Positions 42,190-52,822 of a DNA stretch of 64,000 nucleotides are shown here, one piece after another. The notes beneath the pieces were generated by a model. It was not told the origin of the DNA, searched no databases, and worked only from the letters and a program-made list of their open reading frames with translations. Positions within the stretch are counted from its first letter, which is position 1, and each line of letters starts with the position of its first letter. Source of the DNA: Blastococcus sp. PRF04-17 (GTDB taxonomy: Bacteria; Actinomycetota; Actinomycetes; Mycobacteriales; Geodermatophilaceae); contig NZ_CP095412.1 of assembly GCF_023016265.1 (NCBI RefSeq), forward strand, positions 4,216,001-4,280,000. The letters are read 5' to 3'. The position numbers were made by a program, and so were the translations under genes.

Positions 42190-42455
42190 ACCGGCGCGCG
42201 GTCGCCGTCGTCTCCGGCCACGTGCAGGGCGTGGGCTACCGCTGGTTCGTCCGCGAGCTGGCCACCGCCGCCGGTCTCAGCGGGTCGGCGACCAACCTGC
42301 CCGACGGGCGCGTGGAGGTCGTGGTCGAGGGACCGGCCGACGACGTCGAGGCGCTGCTGGACGCCCTGGACGGCCCGCGGGCGCCAGGGGCGGTGCGCCG
42401 GGTCGACCGCCGGCTGGAACCGGTGCAGGGCATGCGCGGGTTCACCACAGCGTGA
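42186..42455 (+). CDS. acyP: acylphosphatase
   Basis: 89 residues. It hydrolyses acyl phosphates. The family signature [18 protein letters not shown] contains the substrate-binding Arg; the catalytic Asn is in [21 protein letters not shown] overlaps the mutM stop. The rnc-mutM-acyP-smc order is typical of actinobacteria. Confidence 0.93.
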   Translation: MNRRAVAVVSGHVQGVGYRWFVRELATAAGLSGSATNLPDGRVEVVVEGPADDVEALLDALDGPRAPGAVRRVDRRLEPVQGMRGFTTA

Positions 42456-42604
42456 CGAAGACGACACTCCTCCGCCACGGGGAGTAGGCAGGTCTCGCGT
42501 TGACCAGCGTCTCCGGGCCTGTCACCCTGGGGATACCACAGCTCGCGCCGACCGACATCCGGGGCGCCGGGCTCACCTCCTCGCTCGGAAAGGCCGCTTC
42601 AGTC

Positions 42605-42796
42605 ATGGCCAAGGCCCTGTTCGGTCACGTCGTCGCACCCGCGGAGCTGCGAGTAGCCGAGGAGAACGCGGTCCTGCGCGCCAAGGTGCGCCGCCTGGAG
42701 CAGGAGCTCGCCGAGCTCCGCGCGCAGCGGGACGCCGCGATCGCCCACGAACTGCTCTCGATGGCCGGCGACAACGCCGAGCCCGCGCTCGCCTGA
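42605..42796 (+). CDS. small coiled-coil protein of unknown function
   Basis: 63 residues from ATG 42605: AKALFGHVVAPAELRVAEEN followed by a short coiled coil (VLRAKVRRLEQELAELRAQR) and an acidic end. I do not recognise it. GGAAAGG lies about 12 bases upstream. An in-frame TTG at 42500 would give 98 residues but has no better support. It sits between acyP and smc. Confidence 0.6.
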   Translation: MAKALFGHVVAPAELRVAEENAVLRAKVRRLEQELAELRAQRDAAIAHELLSMAGDNAEPALA

Positions 42797-42866
42797 ACAG
42801 CCGAACCTTTCCGTCACACACGTAGCACAGGCCGCTGATATGCGCGGCTCGGAGCCTTCGCTCCGT

Positions 42867-42872
42867 TAGGTT
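42867..42872 (+). promoter_or_regulatory. -10 element of smc (leaderless)
   Basis: TAGGTT lies 8 bases before GTG 42881 with no ribosome binding site between. Confidence 0.45.
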
Positions 42873-42880
42873 GCCGTTCT

Positions 42881-45800
42881 GTGCACCTCTCCAGCCTGAC
42901 GCTCAAGGGCTTCAAGTCCTTCGCGTCCGCCACCACCCTGCGGCTGGAGCCGGGGATCACCGCCGTCGTGGGTCCCAACGGGTCGGGCAAGTCCAACGTC
43001 GTCGACGCCATCGCCTGGGTCCTCGGGGAGCAGGGTGCGAAGAGCCTGCGCGGCGGCAAGATGGAGGACGTCATCTTCGCCGGCACCGCCGCCGCCCCGC
43101 CCTCGGCCGGGCCGAGGTGACGCTCACGATCGACAACGCCGACGGCGCGCTGCCGATCGAGTACACCGAGGTGTCGATCACCCGCCGCATGTACCGCTCC
43201 GGTGAGAGCGAGTACGAGATCAACGGCGACAAGGTGCGCCTGCTCGACGTCCAGGAGCTGCTCAGCGACTCCGGCATCGGCCGCGAGATGCACGTCATCG
43301 TCGGCCAGGGCCAGCTCGACGCCGTCCTGTCGGGCCGGCCGGAGGACCGCCGCGCCTTCATCGAGGAGGCGGCCGGCGTCCTCAAGCACCGCAAGCGCAA
43401 GGAGAAGGCGCTCCGCAAGCTCGACGGGATGCAGCACAACCTCGACCGGCTCGCCGACCTCACCGCCGAGCTGCGTCGCCAGCTCAAGCCGCTGGGCCGA
43501 CAGGCCGAGGTGGCCCGGCGTGCCGCGGGGGTGCAGGCCGACCTGCGTGACGCGCGGCTGCGGCTGCTCGCCGACGACCTGGTCCAGCTGCGGGAGGCCC
43601 TCGACCGGGACGTCGCCGACGAGACGGCGGCGCGTGCCCGGCGAGCCGAGGTCGAGGCCGAGCTGGCGGCGGCAACGCAGCGCGAGGCCAGCCTGGAGCG
43701 GGAGCTCGCCGCCTCCGCGCCGCGGCTCCAGAACGCATCGGAGACCTGGTACCGGCTCTCGGCGCTGTCCGAGCGCTTCCGCGGGGTCGGCCAGCTCGCC
43801 GCCGAGCGGCACCGCCACCTGGCGGCCGCCGCGCCGGCCGCCTCGGCCGGGCGCGACCCCGACCAGCTCGAGGCCGAGGCCGATCGCGTCGCCGCGACCG
43901 AGACCGAGCTGGCCGCCGGCCTGACCGCCGAACGCGAGCGGCTGGGGTCCGTCGTCTCGGCGCGCGCCGACCTCGAGGCGGAGCTCGCCGAGGCCGAGCG
44001 TGCCTGGGTGGCCGCCGCCCGAGCGCTGGCCGACCGCCGGGAAGGCCTCGCCCGCCTCTCCGGCGAGGTCGCTGCCGCCCGCTCCCGCGTCACCGCCGGC
44101 GAGGCCGAGATCGAGCGGCTGGCCCTCGCCGCCGGCGAGGCCGCCGACCGCGCCGAGGTGGCCGCCGACCGGCTGGCCGACCGCCGCGGCCAGCTCGCGG
44201 GCCGGGAGGACGACGACGTCGCGCTGATCTCCGCGCACGAGGACGCCGTGGCCGCCCACGCGGAGGCGGCCCGGGTGGTCGCCGAACTGACCGAGGCGGA
44301 GCGGGGCGCCGAACGAGACCGCGCCTCCTGGCAGGCGCGACGGGACGCGCTCGCCCAGGGCCTGACGCCGGTCGACGGCGCGGCCGCGGTGCTCGGCTCC
44401 GCCCTCGCCGGCGTGTTGGGACCGGTCGCCCAACGGCTCTCGGTGCGGCCCGGTGACGAGGTCGCGATCGCGGCGGCGCTGGGCGGCATGGCCGACGCCG
44501 TCGTCGTCGCGGGGATCGCCGAGGCGGCCGCGGCGCTGGCCCACCTCAAGGACACCGAGGGCGGCCGCGCCGCCTCCTGGTGACCGGCGGCCTGCCGCCG
44601 GTGCCGCGGGACGGCTGGCCGGAGCTCCCGGACGGCGCCCGGTGGGCGCTCGACGCCGTCACCGCCCCGGCCGAACTGCAGCCCGCCCTCGCCCGTGCCC
44701 TCGAGCGCGTCGCCGTCGTGCCCGACCTCGACGCCGCGGTCGCCCTCGTCGGCACCCATCCCCGCGTGCGCGCCGTGACCGCCGTCGGCGACCTCATCGG
44801 CGCCGACTGGGCGGTCGGCGGGCAGAGCGACGCGCCGGCGCAACTGGTCGTCAAGGCCCGGGTGGCCGAGGCGGAGGAGCAGTTCCGGTCCGCCGAGGCC
44901 CGTGCCGCGGCCCTCGTCGAGCGGCTGGCCGCGGCCCGGGACGCGGCAGCTCTGCGGTCGGCCGACGTCGACGCCGCGCTCGCCGCCCGTCAGGCGTCCG
45001 ACCGGTCGCGGTCGGCGGTCGCGGCGGAGCTCGCCGAGCTCGGGGCCGCCGCCCGGTCGGCCGCCGCCGAGGCCGAGCGGTCGCTGGCCGCCCGGGTCCG
45101 GGCCGAGGGGGACCTGGAGCAGCGGCTGGCCGCGCTCGGCGCGCTCGAGCGGCGGCTCGCGGAGGCCGAGGCGGCGCCGGTCGAGGAGGAGCCCTCCACC
45201 GAGCTCCGGGACCGGCTGCGCGCCGAGGTGGCCGCCGCCCGCCAGTCGGAGACCGAGGCACGGCTCGCCGTCCGGACCGCCGAGGAGCGCGCCCGTGCGC
45301 TGCACGGCCGCGCCGAGTCGCTGCGCCGGCAGGCCCGCCAGGAGCGCGAGGCCAGAGAGCGTGCGGCGAGGGCCCGCGCGGCCCGGGAGCGGGGCGCGGG
45401 GGTCGCTGCGCGGGTCCGTGCGGATGCGGAATCGGCGCTGGCTGCGCTCGCCACCTCCCTGACGCGGGCCGCCCGGGAACGGGACGAGCTGGCCTCGGCC
45501 CGCAGCTCCTCCGAGGCCGAGCTGCTGGAGGTGCGCACGAGGGTGCGGGCGGCCACCGCCGAGCTCGACCGGCTCACCGACGAGGTGCACCGCGACGAGG
45601 TCGCCCGCGCCGAGCAGCGGTACCGCATCGAGGCGCTCGAGGGTCGGGCGGCCGAGGAGTACGGCGTCGACCTGCCGACCCTCCTCGCCGAGTACGGCCC
45701 CGCCGCCCCCGTCCCGCCGACCCCGGCGCAGGTGGCGGCCGCCGAGGCGGCGGGGGAGCCCGGGCCCGAGCCCGTGCCCTACGACCGCGCGCGGCAGGAG

Positions 45801-46445
45801 CGCCGGGCGGCCCAGGCCGAGCGGGACCTCGCCACGCTCGGCAAGGTCAATCCCCTCGCCCTGGAGGAGTTCGCGGCGCTCGAGGAGCGGCACGGCTTCC
45901 TCGCCACCCAGCTCGAGGACCTCAAGTCCACCCGCCGCGACCTGCTGACCGTCGTCCGGGAGGTGGACGAGCGCATCCACGACGTCTTCGCCTCGGCCTT
46001 CACCGACGTCGCGAAGGAGTTCGAGCAGGTCTTCGCGACGCTGTTCCCGGGTGGCTCGGGGAAGCTCGTGCTCACCGACCCCGAGGACCTGCTCACCACC
46101 GGTATCGAGGTCGAGGCCCGGCCGCCCGGCAAGAAGGTCAAGCGGCTCTCGCTGCTCTCCGGCGGCGAGCGGTCCCTCACCGCGGTGGCCCTGCTGGTGG
46201 CGATCTTCCGGGCCCGGCCGTCGCCCTTCTACGTCCTCGACGAGGTCGAGGCCGCGCTCGACGACGTCAACCTGGGCCGGCTGCTCACGCTGGTGGAGCA
46301 GCTCCGCTCGACCTCGCAGTTGATCGTCATCACCCACCAGAAGCGGACGATGGAGATCGCCGACGCGCTCTACGGAGTGAGCATGCGCGGCGACGGCATC
46401 ACCGGCGTGATCAGCCAGCGTCTGCGGGAGCTCGAGAGCGCGTGA
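42881..46445 (+). CDS. smc: chromosome segregation protein SMC (frame broken twice, near 43101 and 44573)
   Basis: Read with two added bases it is 1188 residues, a full SMC. Walker A is GPNGSGKSN at residues 31-39; the signature [15 protein letters not shown] and Walker [14 protein letters not shown] are near the C-terminus. Two long Ala/Glu/Arg coiled coils flank a hinge near residues 500-640. SMC works with ScpA and ScpB (not in the window) in chromosome condensation. At 43100-43102 one C is missing (FAGTAAA joins [13 protein letters not shown]); at about 44573 another (EGGRAA joins [11 protein letters not shown]). smc is near-essential, so sequence errors are likely. Confidence 0.93.
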
Positions 46446-46455
46446 CGGGGGACCG

Positions 46456-47253
46456 CTAGACCCCGCTTGGCACGAGCAGGTCGACCAGCAGCGGCAGGTG
46501 GTCGGAGGCTCCTTCGGAGTCCAGCACCTGTGCCGAGGCCACGGTGACGCCGTGGGTGACCCACACCTGGTCGATGCGGCGGTGGGGGCTGTGCGCCGGG
46601 TGGGTGAGGCCCTCGTCGCGCTGCCAGAACCGCCAGCCGGCCTGGTCGTCGCGGTCCTCTGCCAGCTCCCAGGCGTCGTCGAAGCGGCCCTGCAGGGCGG
46701 CCAGCTCCGGGGCGTCGGGCCGGGCGTTGAAGTCGCCGACCAGGACGCCGGCCGCCATCGAGTCGGTGTGCAGGGCGGCCAGCGTGCCCACCTGCTCGGC
46801 CCGCCGCGCCGGGTCGCCGGTGCTCAGGTGCGTGTTGGTCACCCACAGCGTTCCGCCGTCCAGCTCCAGCATGGTGCGCAGCGCGCTGCGCGGCTCGCCT
46901 GTCCCGGGGAGCCGGTGGACGTCGCTGACCAGGATGGGCAGCCGCGAGAGCAGCGCGTTGCCGTACTGACGTGGCCGGCCGTCGGCCCGGGGCTCGTCGA
47001 TGGCGGGGCCCCAGGCGAGTTGCATGTCCAGCGCGCGGGAGAGCAGCAGTGCCTGGTCGACGTCCTCGCTGCGGTCGCCGAAGTAGCGGTCGACCTCCTG
47101 CAGGCAGATGACGTCGGCCTCGACCGAGTGCAGCACCTTGGCCAGTCGCGGCAGGTCGTGGCGCGCGTCCTCGCCCACGCCGTGGTGGGTGTTGAACGTG
47201 ATCAGGCGCACCGGGATCGGTGGCTGGTCGGGCCCCGGCGCCGGTTTGGTCAT
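46456..47253 (-). CDS. endonuclease/exonuclease/phosphatase family protein
   Basis: 265 residues, DNase I-like fold. Metal and catalytic motifs: RLITFNTHHGVG, VICLQEVDRYFGDRS, WVTNTHLSTGD, VLVGDFNARPDAPELAAL, and SDHLPLLVDLL. Substrates in the family range from DNA to inositol phosphates and sphingolipids, so none is assigned. No signal peptide. It is convergent with smc (10-base gap) and 12 bases downstream of the PhoD-like gene in the same direction, suggesting a two-gene phosphoesterase operon. Confidence 0.85.
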   Translation of the reverse strand: MTKPAPGPDQPPIPVRLITFNTHHGVGEDARHDLPRLAKVLHSVEADVICLQEVDRYFGDRSEDVDQALLLSRALDMQLAWGPAIDEPRADGRPRQYGNALLSRLPILVSDVHRLPGTGEPRSALRTMLELDGGTLWVTNTHLSTGDPARRAEQVGTLAALHTDSMAAGVLVGDFNARPDAPELAALQGRFDDAWELAEDRDDQAGWRFWQRDEGLTHPAHSPHRRIDQVWVTHGVTVASAQVLDSEGASDHLPLLVDLLVPSGV

Positions 47254-47265
47254 GGCTCCAGCTTG

Positions 47266-48962
47266 TCAGGCCCCCGCGAGGGAGAGGTCGAGCACCTCGG
47301 CGAGTTCGGTGGCTCCCTTCTCGCTGACCGACAGCCGGAACCGCGCCTCGCGGCCGGTCAGCACCAGCTCACCGATCTGGTTGCCGAAGTAGGGGCCGGC
47401 CTGCTTCTCCCACGCCAGCAGCGTGGGCTCGGCGCGAGCCAACCGCACCAGCCGCTCGGTGAGCCGGCGCGCCCGCCGGCTCCAGCCGATCGTGAACCCG
47501 ACCCGGATCGGGTGCGGCGCCTGGTTGTGCAGCGGGGACACCGTCAGCTGGTGCACGCGGCCGGTCAGGTCGTCCGGCGCCACCAGTTCAGCCGCGTAGG
47601 CGTGGTGGACGTCGCCGGAGAGCACCAGCGCCGTCGACGGCGCCCGGCCGTGGGCGCCACGGGCCACGGCCGTCAGCGCGGCGCCCAGTCGCTCGAAGGA
47701 GTGCCCGAAGGCCGCCCAGTGCTCGAGGTCGGAGGCCTGGCGCAGCGCCTCGGCGAGCCGGCCGCGCAGCCGTCCGTGGTGCCGCACGTTGAGCGTCTCG
47801 TTCCAGCGCTCGAGGTTGTGGATCGCGTGCGGCAGCAGCCAGGGCAGCGACGTGCCCACGATCAGGTGCTCGACGCCCTCCTCGACCGCCCGGGCCATCG
47901 CGGCCTCGACCCAGTCGAACTCCGCGTCGTCGAGCATCCGGCGGTCCGATTCCTCGAGCACCCGGCCGGCGCGGGTGTCGACCATGAGCAGCCGGGCCTC
48001 GCCCCAGTGCCGTACGAAGCTCCACCGGATGCTGGTCGGGTCCTCGTCGGCGCGCTGCGCCATCTCCCGCAGCACCGGCTCGGCGTCCCGGTCGGCGTCC
48101 GGGGGTCCGCCGACAGGCCCTGGATGGCCTGCCAGGTCTTGTTCTCGGCCAGCTCCTGCGGGCTGAGGTTGCCCAGGTGCTGGTAGATCCAGTAGCTCAT
48201 CAGGCCGCCGGTGATCCGCCCCTGCCACCACGGCTCGCGGGTCATCTTCTCGCGCCAGGCGGCCGAGGTGTTCCAGTCGTCGATCATCTCGTGGTCGTCG
48301 AAGATCATCGACGAGGGGATCGTCGAGAGCAGCCAGCGCACCTGCGGGTCGCGCCAGGACTCGAAGTAGAGCCGGGTGTACTCCTCGAAGTCGGCGACCT
48401 GGTCGCGCGGCGCTCCCGACCTCTCCTGCCGGCCGTGCCGGCGACGGTGCAGCAGGGACTTCGTCTCGTGGGTCAGCTCGTCGGCGTAGACCTGGTCGCC
48501 GAGCAGCACCAGTGCGTCGGGCCACTGCTCCTGCGGCTGGGCCGCCACCTGCTGGGCGTAGAGATCGAGCGCGTCCGGCGGGATCCCCGCGGAGCGCCCG
48601 ACGGTGCGCGGGCTGGCGTAGCGGCAGGACCCGAACGCGAGCCGGAAGGAGGCGGTCCCGCCCGGGGTGCGGATCCGGCTGGGTGGGAACGCGGAGTCCG
48701 GCTCCGGCCAGACCGGCACGCCGTCCAGCCAGACGTCGTAGGGCGTGGCGCTGCCCGGCTCGAGGTCCTCGACCAGGACCAGGGCGTAGTGGTGACCACC
48801 GACGCGGAAGGTCCGTGCCGTGCGGCCGAGCACCTCGACCTCGCACGCCCGGTCCGTCTCCACCCACACGGTGGCGGAGACGGGATCGACGTGCCGCAGC
48901 AACGGACCGAGGAGCAGGGTCGGGCCGTCCTGCGTCGGCGGGTGGTGGCCGGGGAGGGACAT
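47266..48962 (-). CDS. PhoD-like alkaline phosphatase family protein (frame broken once near 48103)
   Basis: About 565 residues after adding one base in the G-run at 48101-48105, which joins AIQGLSAD to PPDADRDAEPVLREM. The N-terminal fibronectin-like domain spans residues 15-110; metal motifs are LVLLGDQVYADELTHET, SSMIFDDHEMIDDWNTS, and VLSGDVHHAYAAELV. No twin-arginine or Sec signal is visible, unlike secreted PhoD, so it is probably cytoplasmic. ATG 48962 lies 6 bases after CAGTCT, a possible leaderless promoter. It diverges from ftsY. Confidence 0.85.
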
Positions 48963-49011
48963 ACACCCAGACTGGCGCACCGGCCTGGGAGCTGCCTGGG
49001 AGACTGGCCGC

Positions 49012-50217
49012 ATGGAATTCGTGATCGTCGCGATCGCCATCCTCGTCGTCGCCCTCGTCGCGGGGGTGGCTCTGCTCGTCGGCCGCGGACGGCGGACCAC
49101 CCGGCTGGACGACGACGCGGCCGCCGGCACGACGCTCACCCGGCCGAGCGGGGCCACCGCCTCGGGGCTCGGGGTGCCTCCCGTCGAGCGGCCCCTCGAC
49201 CAGCCCGACGCGGTCACGCCCGACGCGCCGCCCGCCGTCGAGCTGCCGCCGGCCGAGCCCGAACCGGGACTGGTCTTCGAGACGCCCCCTCCGTCGGCCG
49301 GCCGCCTGGTCCGTCTCCGCTCGCGGCTGGCGCGCTCGCAGTCCTCGCTCGGCCGCGGCCTGCTCACGGTCCTGGCGCGCGAGAAGCTGACCGAGGACGA
49401 CTGGGAGGAGGTCGAGGAGACCCTGCTCTCCGCCGACATCGGCGTGGCCGCCACCCAGCAGATCGTCGAGCGGCTGCGGACCAAGTCGATGGTGCTGGCG
49501 ACCGCGTCCGGTCCGGAGCTGCGCGAGCTGCTCGTGGACGAGCTGACCGCCGTCCTCGGGCCCGATCTCGATCGCTCCCTCGGCACCGACCGGCACGAGG
49601 GGCGTCCGGGTGTCGTCCTCGTCGTCGGCGTCAACGGCGCGGGCAAGACGACCACGGTCGGCAAGATCGCCCGTGTGCTCGTCGGCGACGGGAAGAGCGT
49701 CGTCCTCGGGGCGGCCGACACCTTCCGTGCGGCGGCCGCCGATCAGCTCGAGACCTGGGGCGAGCGGGTCGGGGTGCTGACCGTGCGCGGCCGCGAGGGC
49801 GGCGACCCGGCCTCCGTGGCGTTCGAGGCGGTGCGCACCGGCACGGAGGGCGAGGTCGACGTCGTCCTCGTCGACACCGCCGGCCGGCTGCACACCAAGT
49901 CCGGGCTGATGGACGAGCTGGGCAAGATCAAGCGGGTCGTCGAGAAGCAGTCGCCGGTCACCGAGGTGCTGCTGGTGCTCGACGCCACCACCGGCCAGAA
50001 CGGGATCGTGCAGGCCCGGGTCTTCACCGAGGCGGTGACCGTCACCGGCGTCGTCCTCACCAAGCTCGACGGCACCGCCAAGGGCGGCATCGTCGTCTCG
50101 GTGCAGCGGGAGCTCGGTATCCCCGTGAAGCTGATCGGGCTCGGGGAGGGCGCCGACGACCTGGCGCCGTTCGAGCCCCGGGCCTTCGCCGAGGCCCTGG
50201 TCGGCGGCGCCGATTAG
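49012..50217 (+). CDS. ftsY: signal recognition particle receptor FtsY
   Basis: 401 residues. An N-terminal membrane helix (FVIVAIAILVVALVAGVALL) is followed by an acidic Pro-rich linker to about residue 95, then the NG domain: four-helix N part (EDDWEEVEETLLSADIGVAA), G1 VVGVNGAGKTTTVGKIA, ADTFRAAAADQL, VDTAGRLHTKSGLMDELG and LTKLDGTAKGG. It docks ribosome-SRP complexes (Ffh, 57439-59004) at the membrane. The stop TAG lies at the edge of a dispersed repeat. Confidence 0.95.
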   Translation: MEFVIVAIAILVVALVAGVALLVGRGRRTTRLDDDAAAGTTLTRPSGATASGLGVPPVERPLDQPDAVTPDAPPAVELPPAEPEPGLVFETPPPSAGRLVRLRSRLARSQSSLGRGLLTVLAREKLTEDDWEEVEETLLSADIGVAATQQIVERLRTKSMVLATASGPELRELLVDELTAVLGPDLDRSLGTDRHEGRPGVVLVVGVNGAGKTTTVGKIARVLVGDGKSVVLGAADTFRAAAADQLETWGERVGVLTVRGREGGDPASVAFEAVRTGTEGEVDVVLVDTAGRLHTKSGLMDELGKIKRVVEKQSPVTEVLLVLDATTGQNGIVQARVFTEAVTVTGVVLTKLDGTAKGGIVVSVQRELGIPVKLIGLGEGADDLAPFEPRAFAEALVGGAD

Positions 50218-50218
50218 C

Positions 50219-50277
50219 AGAAGGACCCCCTCCTCCCCACCCCTCGCACGCTCGGGGCGGTGCCCTGGAGGAGGCCA
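50219..50277. repeat. intergenic palindromic repeat, copy 2 (after ftsY)
   Basis: It shares AGAAGGACCCC and the core CACCCCTCGCA-n-GCTCGGGGCG with copy 1 at 2478-2540, and likewise starts directly after a TAG stop. The outer stem is CCTCCTCC (50229-50236) with GGAGGAGG (50267-50274), different from copy 1 but still paired, which points to conserved structure. It may also serve as terminator between ftsY and the convergent transporter genes. Confidence 0.65.
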
Positions 50278-50281
50278 CCTC

Positions 50282-51028
50282 TCAAGCGCTACTGGGGTCG
50301 AACCCGTAGGGCAGCTCCAGGCGGTGGCGGGCGAGGAGGCCCGGGTCGGCCAGCAGCTCCCGGGTCGGTCCGTCGGCGACGATCACCCCGCCGTCGAGCA
50401 CGACGGAGCGCGGGCACAGCTGGAGTGCGTAGGGCAGGTCGTGGGTGACCATCAGCAGCGTCACGGGCAGCGCCTGCAGCACCTCGGCCAGCTCCCGGCG
50501 CCCGGCCGGGTCCAGGTTCGACGACGGCTCGTCCAGCACCAGGATCTCCGGGTGCATGGAGAGCACCGTGGCCACGGCGACGCGGCGCCGCTGCCCGAAC
50601 GACAGGTGGTGCGGGGGGCGGTCGGCGTAGCCGGACATGCCGACCTGCTCCAGCGCCGCGGCCACCCGCTCGGCGACCTCGGGCTCGGATAGGCCGAGGT
50701 TGCGCGGGCCGAAGGCGACGTCCTCGCCGACCGTGGGCATGAACAGCTGGTCGTCGGGGTCCTGGAAGACGATGCCGACCCGGCGGCGGATCTCCTGCAG
50801 CGAGCTCTTCGCCACCGGGAGCCCGGCCACACCGACCCGGCCCCGGCCGGGGGTCAGGATGCCGTTGAGGTGGAGGACCAGCGTCGTCTTGCCCGCCCCG
50901 TTGGGGCCGAGGAGCGCCACGCGCTCGCCCCGCTCGATCCGGAGATCGACACCGAAGAGGGCCTGGTGGCCGTCGGGATAGGCGAAGGCGACGTCCTCGA
51001 CCAGGAGGGACGGCGGGGGAGCGCTCAC
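50282..51028 (-). CDS. cbiO: ECF transporter ATP-binding protein (cobalt/nickel)
   Basis: 248 residues. Walker A LLGPNGAGKTTLVLHLNG, Q-loop VFQDPDDQLFMPTV, signature LSFGQRRRVAVATVL, Walker B EILVLDEPSSNLDP, switch MVTHDL. It powers group I energy-coupling-factor uptake. It is the last gene of the cbiMNQO operon, overlapping cbiQ by 4 bases. Confidence 0.9.
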   Translation of the reverse strand: MSAPPPSLLVEDVAFAYPDGHQALFGVDLRIERGERVALLGPNGAGKTTLVLHLNGILTPGRGRVGVAGLPVAKSSLQEIRRRVGIVFQDPDDQLFMPTVGEDVAFGPRNLGLSEPEVAERVAAALEQVGMSGYADRPPHHLSFGQRRRVAVATVLSMHPEILVLDEPSSNLDPAGRRELAEVLQALPVTLLMVTHDLPYALQLCPRSVVLDGGVIVADGPTRELLADPGLLARHRLELPYGFDPSSA

Positions 51029-51807
51029 CCCAGCACGATGCCGGTGGCGAGGACGGCGACGGCCGCGAGCGGCAGGGCCAGGGCGGTCGCCCACGCCGAC
51101 GGCGCGACGGGCGCGGCGGGCCCGGCCGGCAGCCGGCCGGTGTAGCCGCGGGACAGCATCGCGAGGTGCACCCGCTCGCCGCGCTCGTACGTGCGGACGA
51201 ACAGTGACCCGACGGCGGGGCCCAGCACCCGCAGCGCGCCGAGCCGTCCGCCGCGGAAGCCGCGGGACTCCCGGGCCACCCGCATGCGGTGCAGCTCGCC
51301 CCCGACGACGTCGACGTAGCGGACCATGAACAGCAGGATCTGCACCATGACGCGGGGGAGCCGCAGGCGCTCCAGTCCCCGGACCAGTTCCCGCGGCTCG
51401 GTGGTGGCCGCCAGCACGGTCGCGGCCAGCACCGACAGCGTGGCCTTGGCCAGCAGCCCGCCGCCCGACTCGAGCCCCGGCCGCGACAGCGACAGCCCGA
51501 GGAGCTCGATCCGGGGTCCCGCCGCGAGGAAGGGCATCAGCAGGGCGAACCCGACGAAGGGCAGCTCGACCACCAGCCCCCGCGCCAGCCGGCCGGGCGT
51601 CACGCCGGCGACGGCGGCAGCGGTCAGCACGGCGAGCAGGTGTCCCGCGTAAGCGGCGGGCGCCCAGGAGGCGTGCACGGGCGTCGCCACGACGGCCAGC
51701 GCGAACCCGAGGACCGCGACGACCTTGACGTGCGCCGGCAGGCGGTGGACCGCGCTGGAACCGGCGAGGAAGCGGGCGCCGAGCGCGCCCGCCGGGACCG
51801 CGGTCAC
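51025..51807 (-). CDS. cbiQ: ECF transporter transmembrane (T) component
   Basis: 260 residues, about six membrane segments. The cytoplasmic coupling helices carry the two Ala-Arg-Gly-type motifs, visible as VARESRGFRGG and AMLSRGYTGRLP, that contact the ATPase. It begins one base after the cbiN stop. Confidence 0.88.
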   Translation of the reverse strand: MTAVPAGALGARFLAGSSAVHRLPAHVKVVAVLGFALAVVATPVHASWAPAAYAGHLLAVLTAAAVAGVTPGRLARGLVVELPFVGFALLMPFLAAGPRIELLGLSLSRPGLESGGGLLAKATLSVLAATVLAATTEPRELVRGLERLRLPRVMVQILLFMVRYVDVVGGELHRMRVARESRGFRGGRLGALRVLGPAVGSLFVRTYERGERVHLAMLSRGYTGRLPAGPAAPVAPSAWATALALPLAAVAVLATGIVLG

Positions 51808-51808
51808 G

Positions 51809-52120
51809 TCACTCGCGGGTCTCGGCGGGACGTCGGCCGCGCAGCACCCAGGTGAGGCCGCCCGCAACGCCCAGCACCGCCACGACCCCGATCACTCCGG
51901 CGGCCCCGCCCGACAGCCGGCTCTCCTCGCCGCCCAGCTGGTAGTCGGCCAGCGGGGAATTCGCCGTGGCGCTGTCCTCGGCGGTGTGGGCGAAGCCGCT
52001 CTCCTCGGCCGACCACTCGAGCCCGTCGGGGGAGGAGCTGGCGTACCAGCTGCCCACGCCGGCGACGAGCAGGGCGAGCACGAGGCCGGCGATCCACAGC
52101 GCGCGGTTGCTGCGGGTCAT
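51809..52120 (-). CDS. cbiN: ECF cobalt/nickel transporter small subunit CbiN
   Basis: 103 residues. Two membrane helices (LWIAGLVLALLVAGVGSWYA and GVIGVVAVLGVAGGLTWVL) enclose an external loop with the family PDGLEW stretch. It assists CbiM in metal loading. ATG overlaps the cbiM stop (ATGA). Confidence 0.88.
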   Translation of the reverse strand: MTRSNRALWIAGLVLALLVAGVGSWYASSSPDGLEWSAEESGFAHTAEDSATANSPLADYQLGGEESRLSGGAAGVIGVVAVLGVAGGLTWVLRGRRPAETRE

Positions 52121-52815
52121 CGGGTGACCGCCGACGGCTCGACGCGGCGGTCCTGCAGGGAGGTCGCCGTCCGGAGGTGCTGCCCGCCGTGCACCAGATC
52201 GGGCCGGACGGCCAGCACGGAGCCCACGACGACGACGGTGATTGCCGCCTCGCCGAGCCCGATGAGCAGGTGGACGCCGCCCATCGCGGCGAACACCGGT
52301 CCGAGCGGCACGTCGGTGCCGCCGACGGAGAAGAGGCCCACGAAGGCCAGAGCCGCCGCCGGGACGGAGAGGAACGCCCCGGCGAACGTCGCCGCCAGCA
52401 CGCCCGGACGGCTGGCCGGCAGAACCGCCCGCAGGAGGCGGAAGGTGCCGTAGCCCAGTCCGACGGCGACCACGGCCATGAGCGTCACGTTGGTCCCGAG
52501 TGCCAGCAGCCCTCCGTCGGCGAACAGCAGCGCCTGCACCATGAGGACGACGGTCATGCACAGGACAGCGGTCCACGGACCCACGAGCACGGCCAGGAGG
52601 ACCGCACCGATGAGGTGACCGCTGGTGCCCGCCGCGACCGGGAAGTTGATCATCTGCGCGGCGAAGACGAAGGCGGCGGTCAGGCCGGCCAGCGGAGCGG
52701 TCCGCTCGTCGAGCTCGTCCTGGGCCCTGCGCAGGGCCAGCGCCACGGTGCCCGCGGCGAGGACGCCGGTGGCGACGGACGTGGGTGCGTCGAGGAAACC
52801 ATCGGGGACGTGCAC
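52117..52815 (-). CDS. cbiM: ECF cobalt/nickel substrate-binding membrane protein CbiM/NikM
   Basis: 232 residues. It begins VHVPDGFLD, the metal-binding N-terminus in which the second-position His is a ligand, so the GTG at 52815 must be the true start; longer frames would bury it. About six to seven membrane helices follow, with NFPVAAGTSGHLIGAVLLAV. Cobalt or nickel cannot be told apart from this sequence, but a Nur-like upstream palindrome hints at nickel. The frame upstream to 52896 is not coding. Confidence 0.9.
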   Translation of the reverse strand: MHVPDGFLDAPTSVATGVLAAGTVALALRRAQDELDERTAPLAGLTAAFVFAAQMINFPVAAGTSGHLIGAVLLAVLVGPWTAVLCMTVVLMVQALLFADGGLLALGTNVTLMAVVAVGLGYGTFRLLRAVLPASRPGVLAATFAGAFLSVPAAALAFVGLFSVGGTDVPLGPVFAAMGGVHLLIGLGEAAITVVVVGSVLAVRPDLVHGGQHLRTATSLQDRRVEPSAVTR

Positions 52816-52822
52816 GTCGGCG

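Noticed and set aside
42500-42604. N-terminal extension of the small coiled-coil protein from TTG 42500
   Set aside because: The extension has no ribosome binding site at the right place and no distinctive sequence; ATG 42605 gives a complete short coiled-coil protein.
43101-44573. Programmed -1 ribosomal frameshifting in smc and the other broken genes
   Set aside because: All thirteen sites would need the same -1 shift, in unrelated genes and without X XXY YYZ slippery heptamers or conserved downstream structures. Missing bases in G/C runs explain them better.
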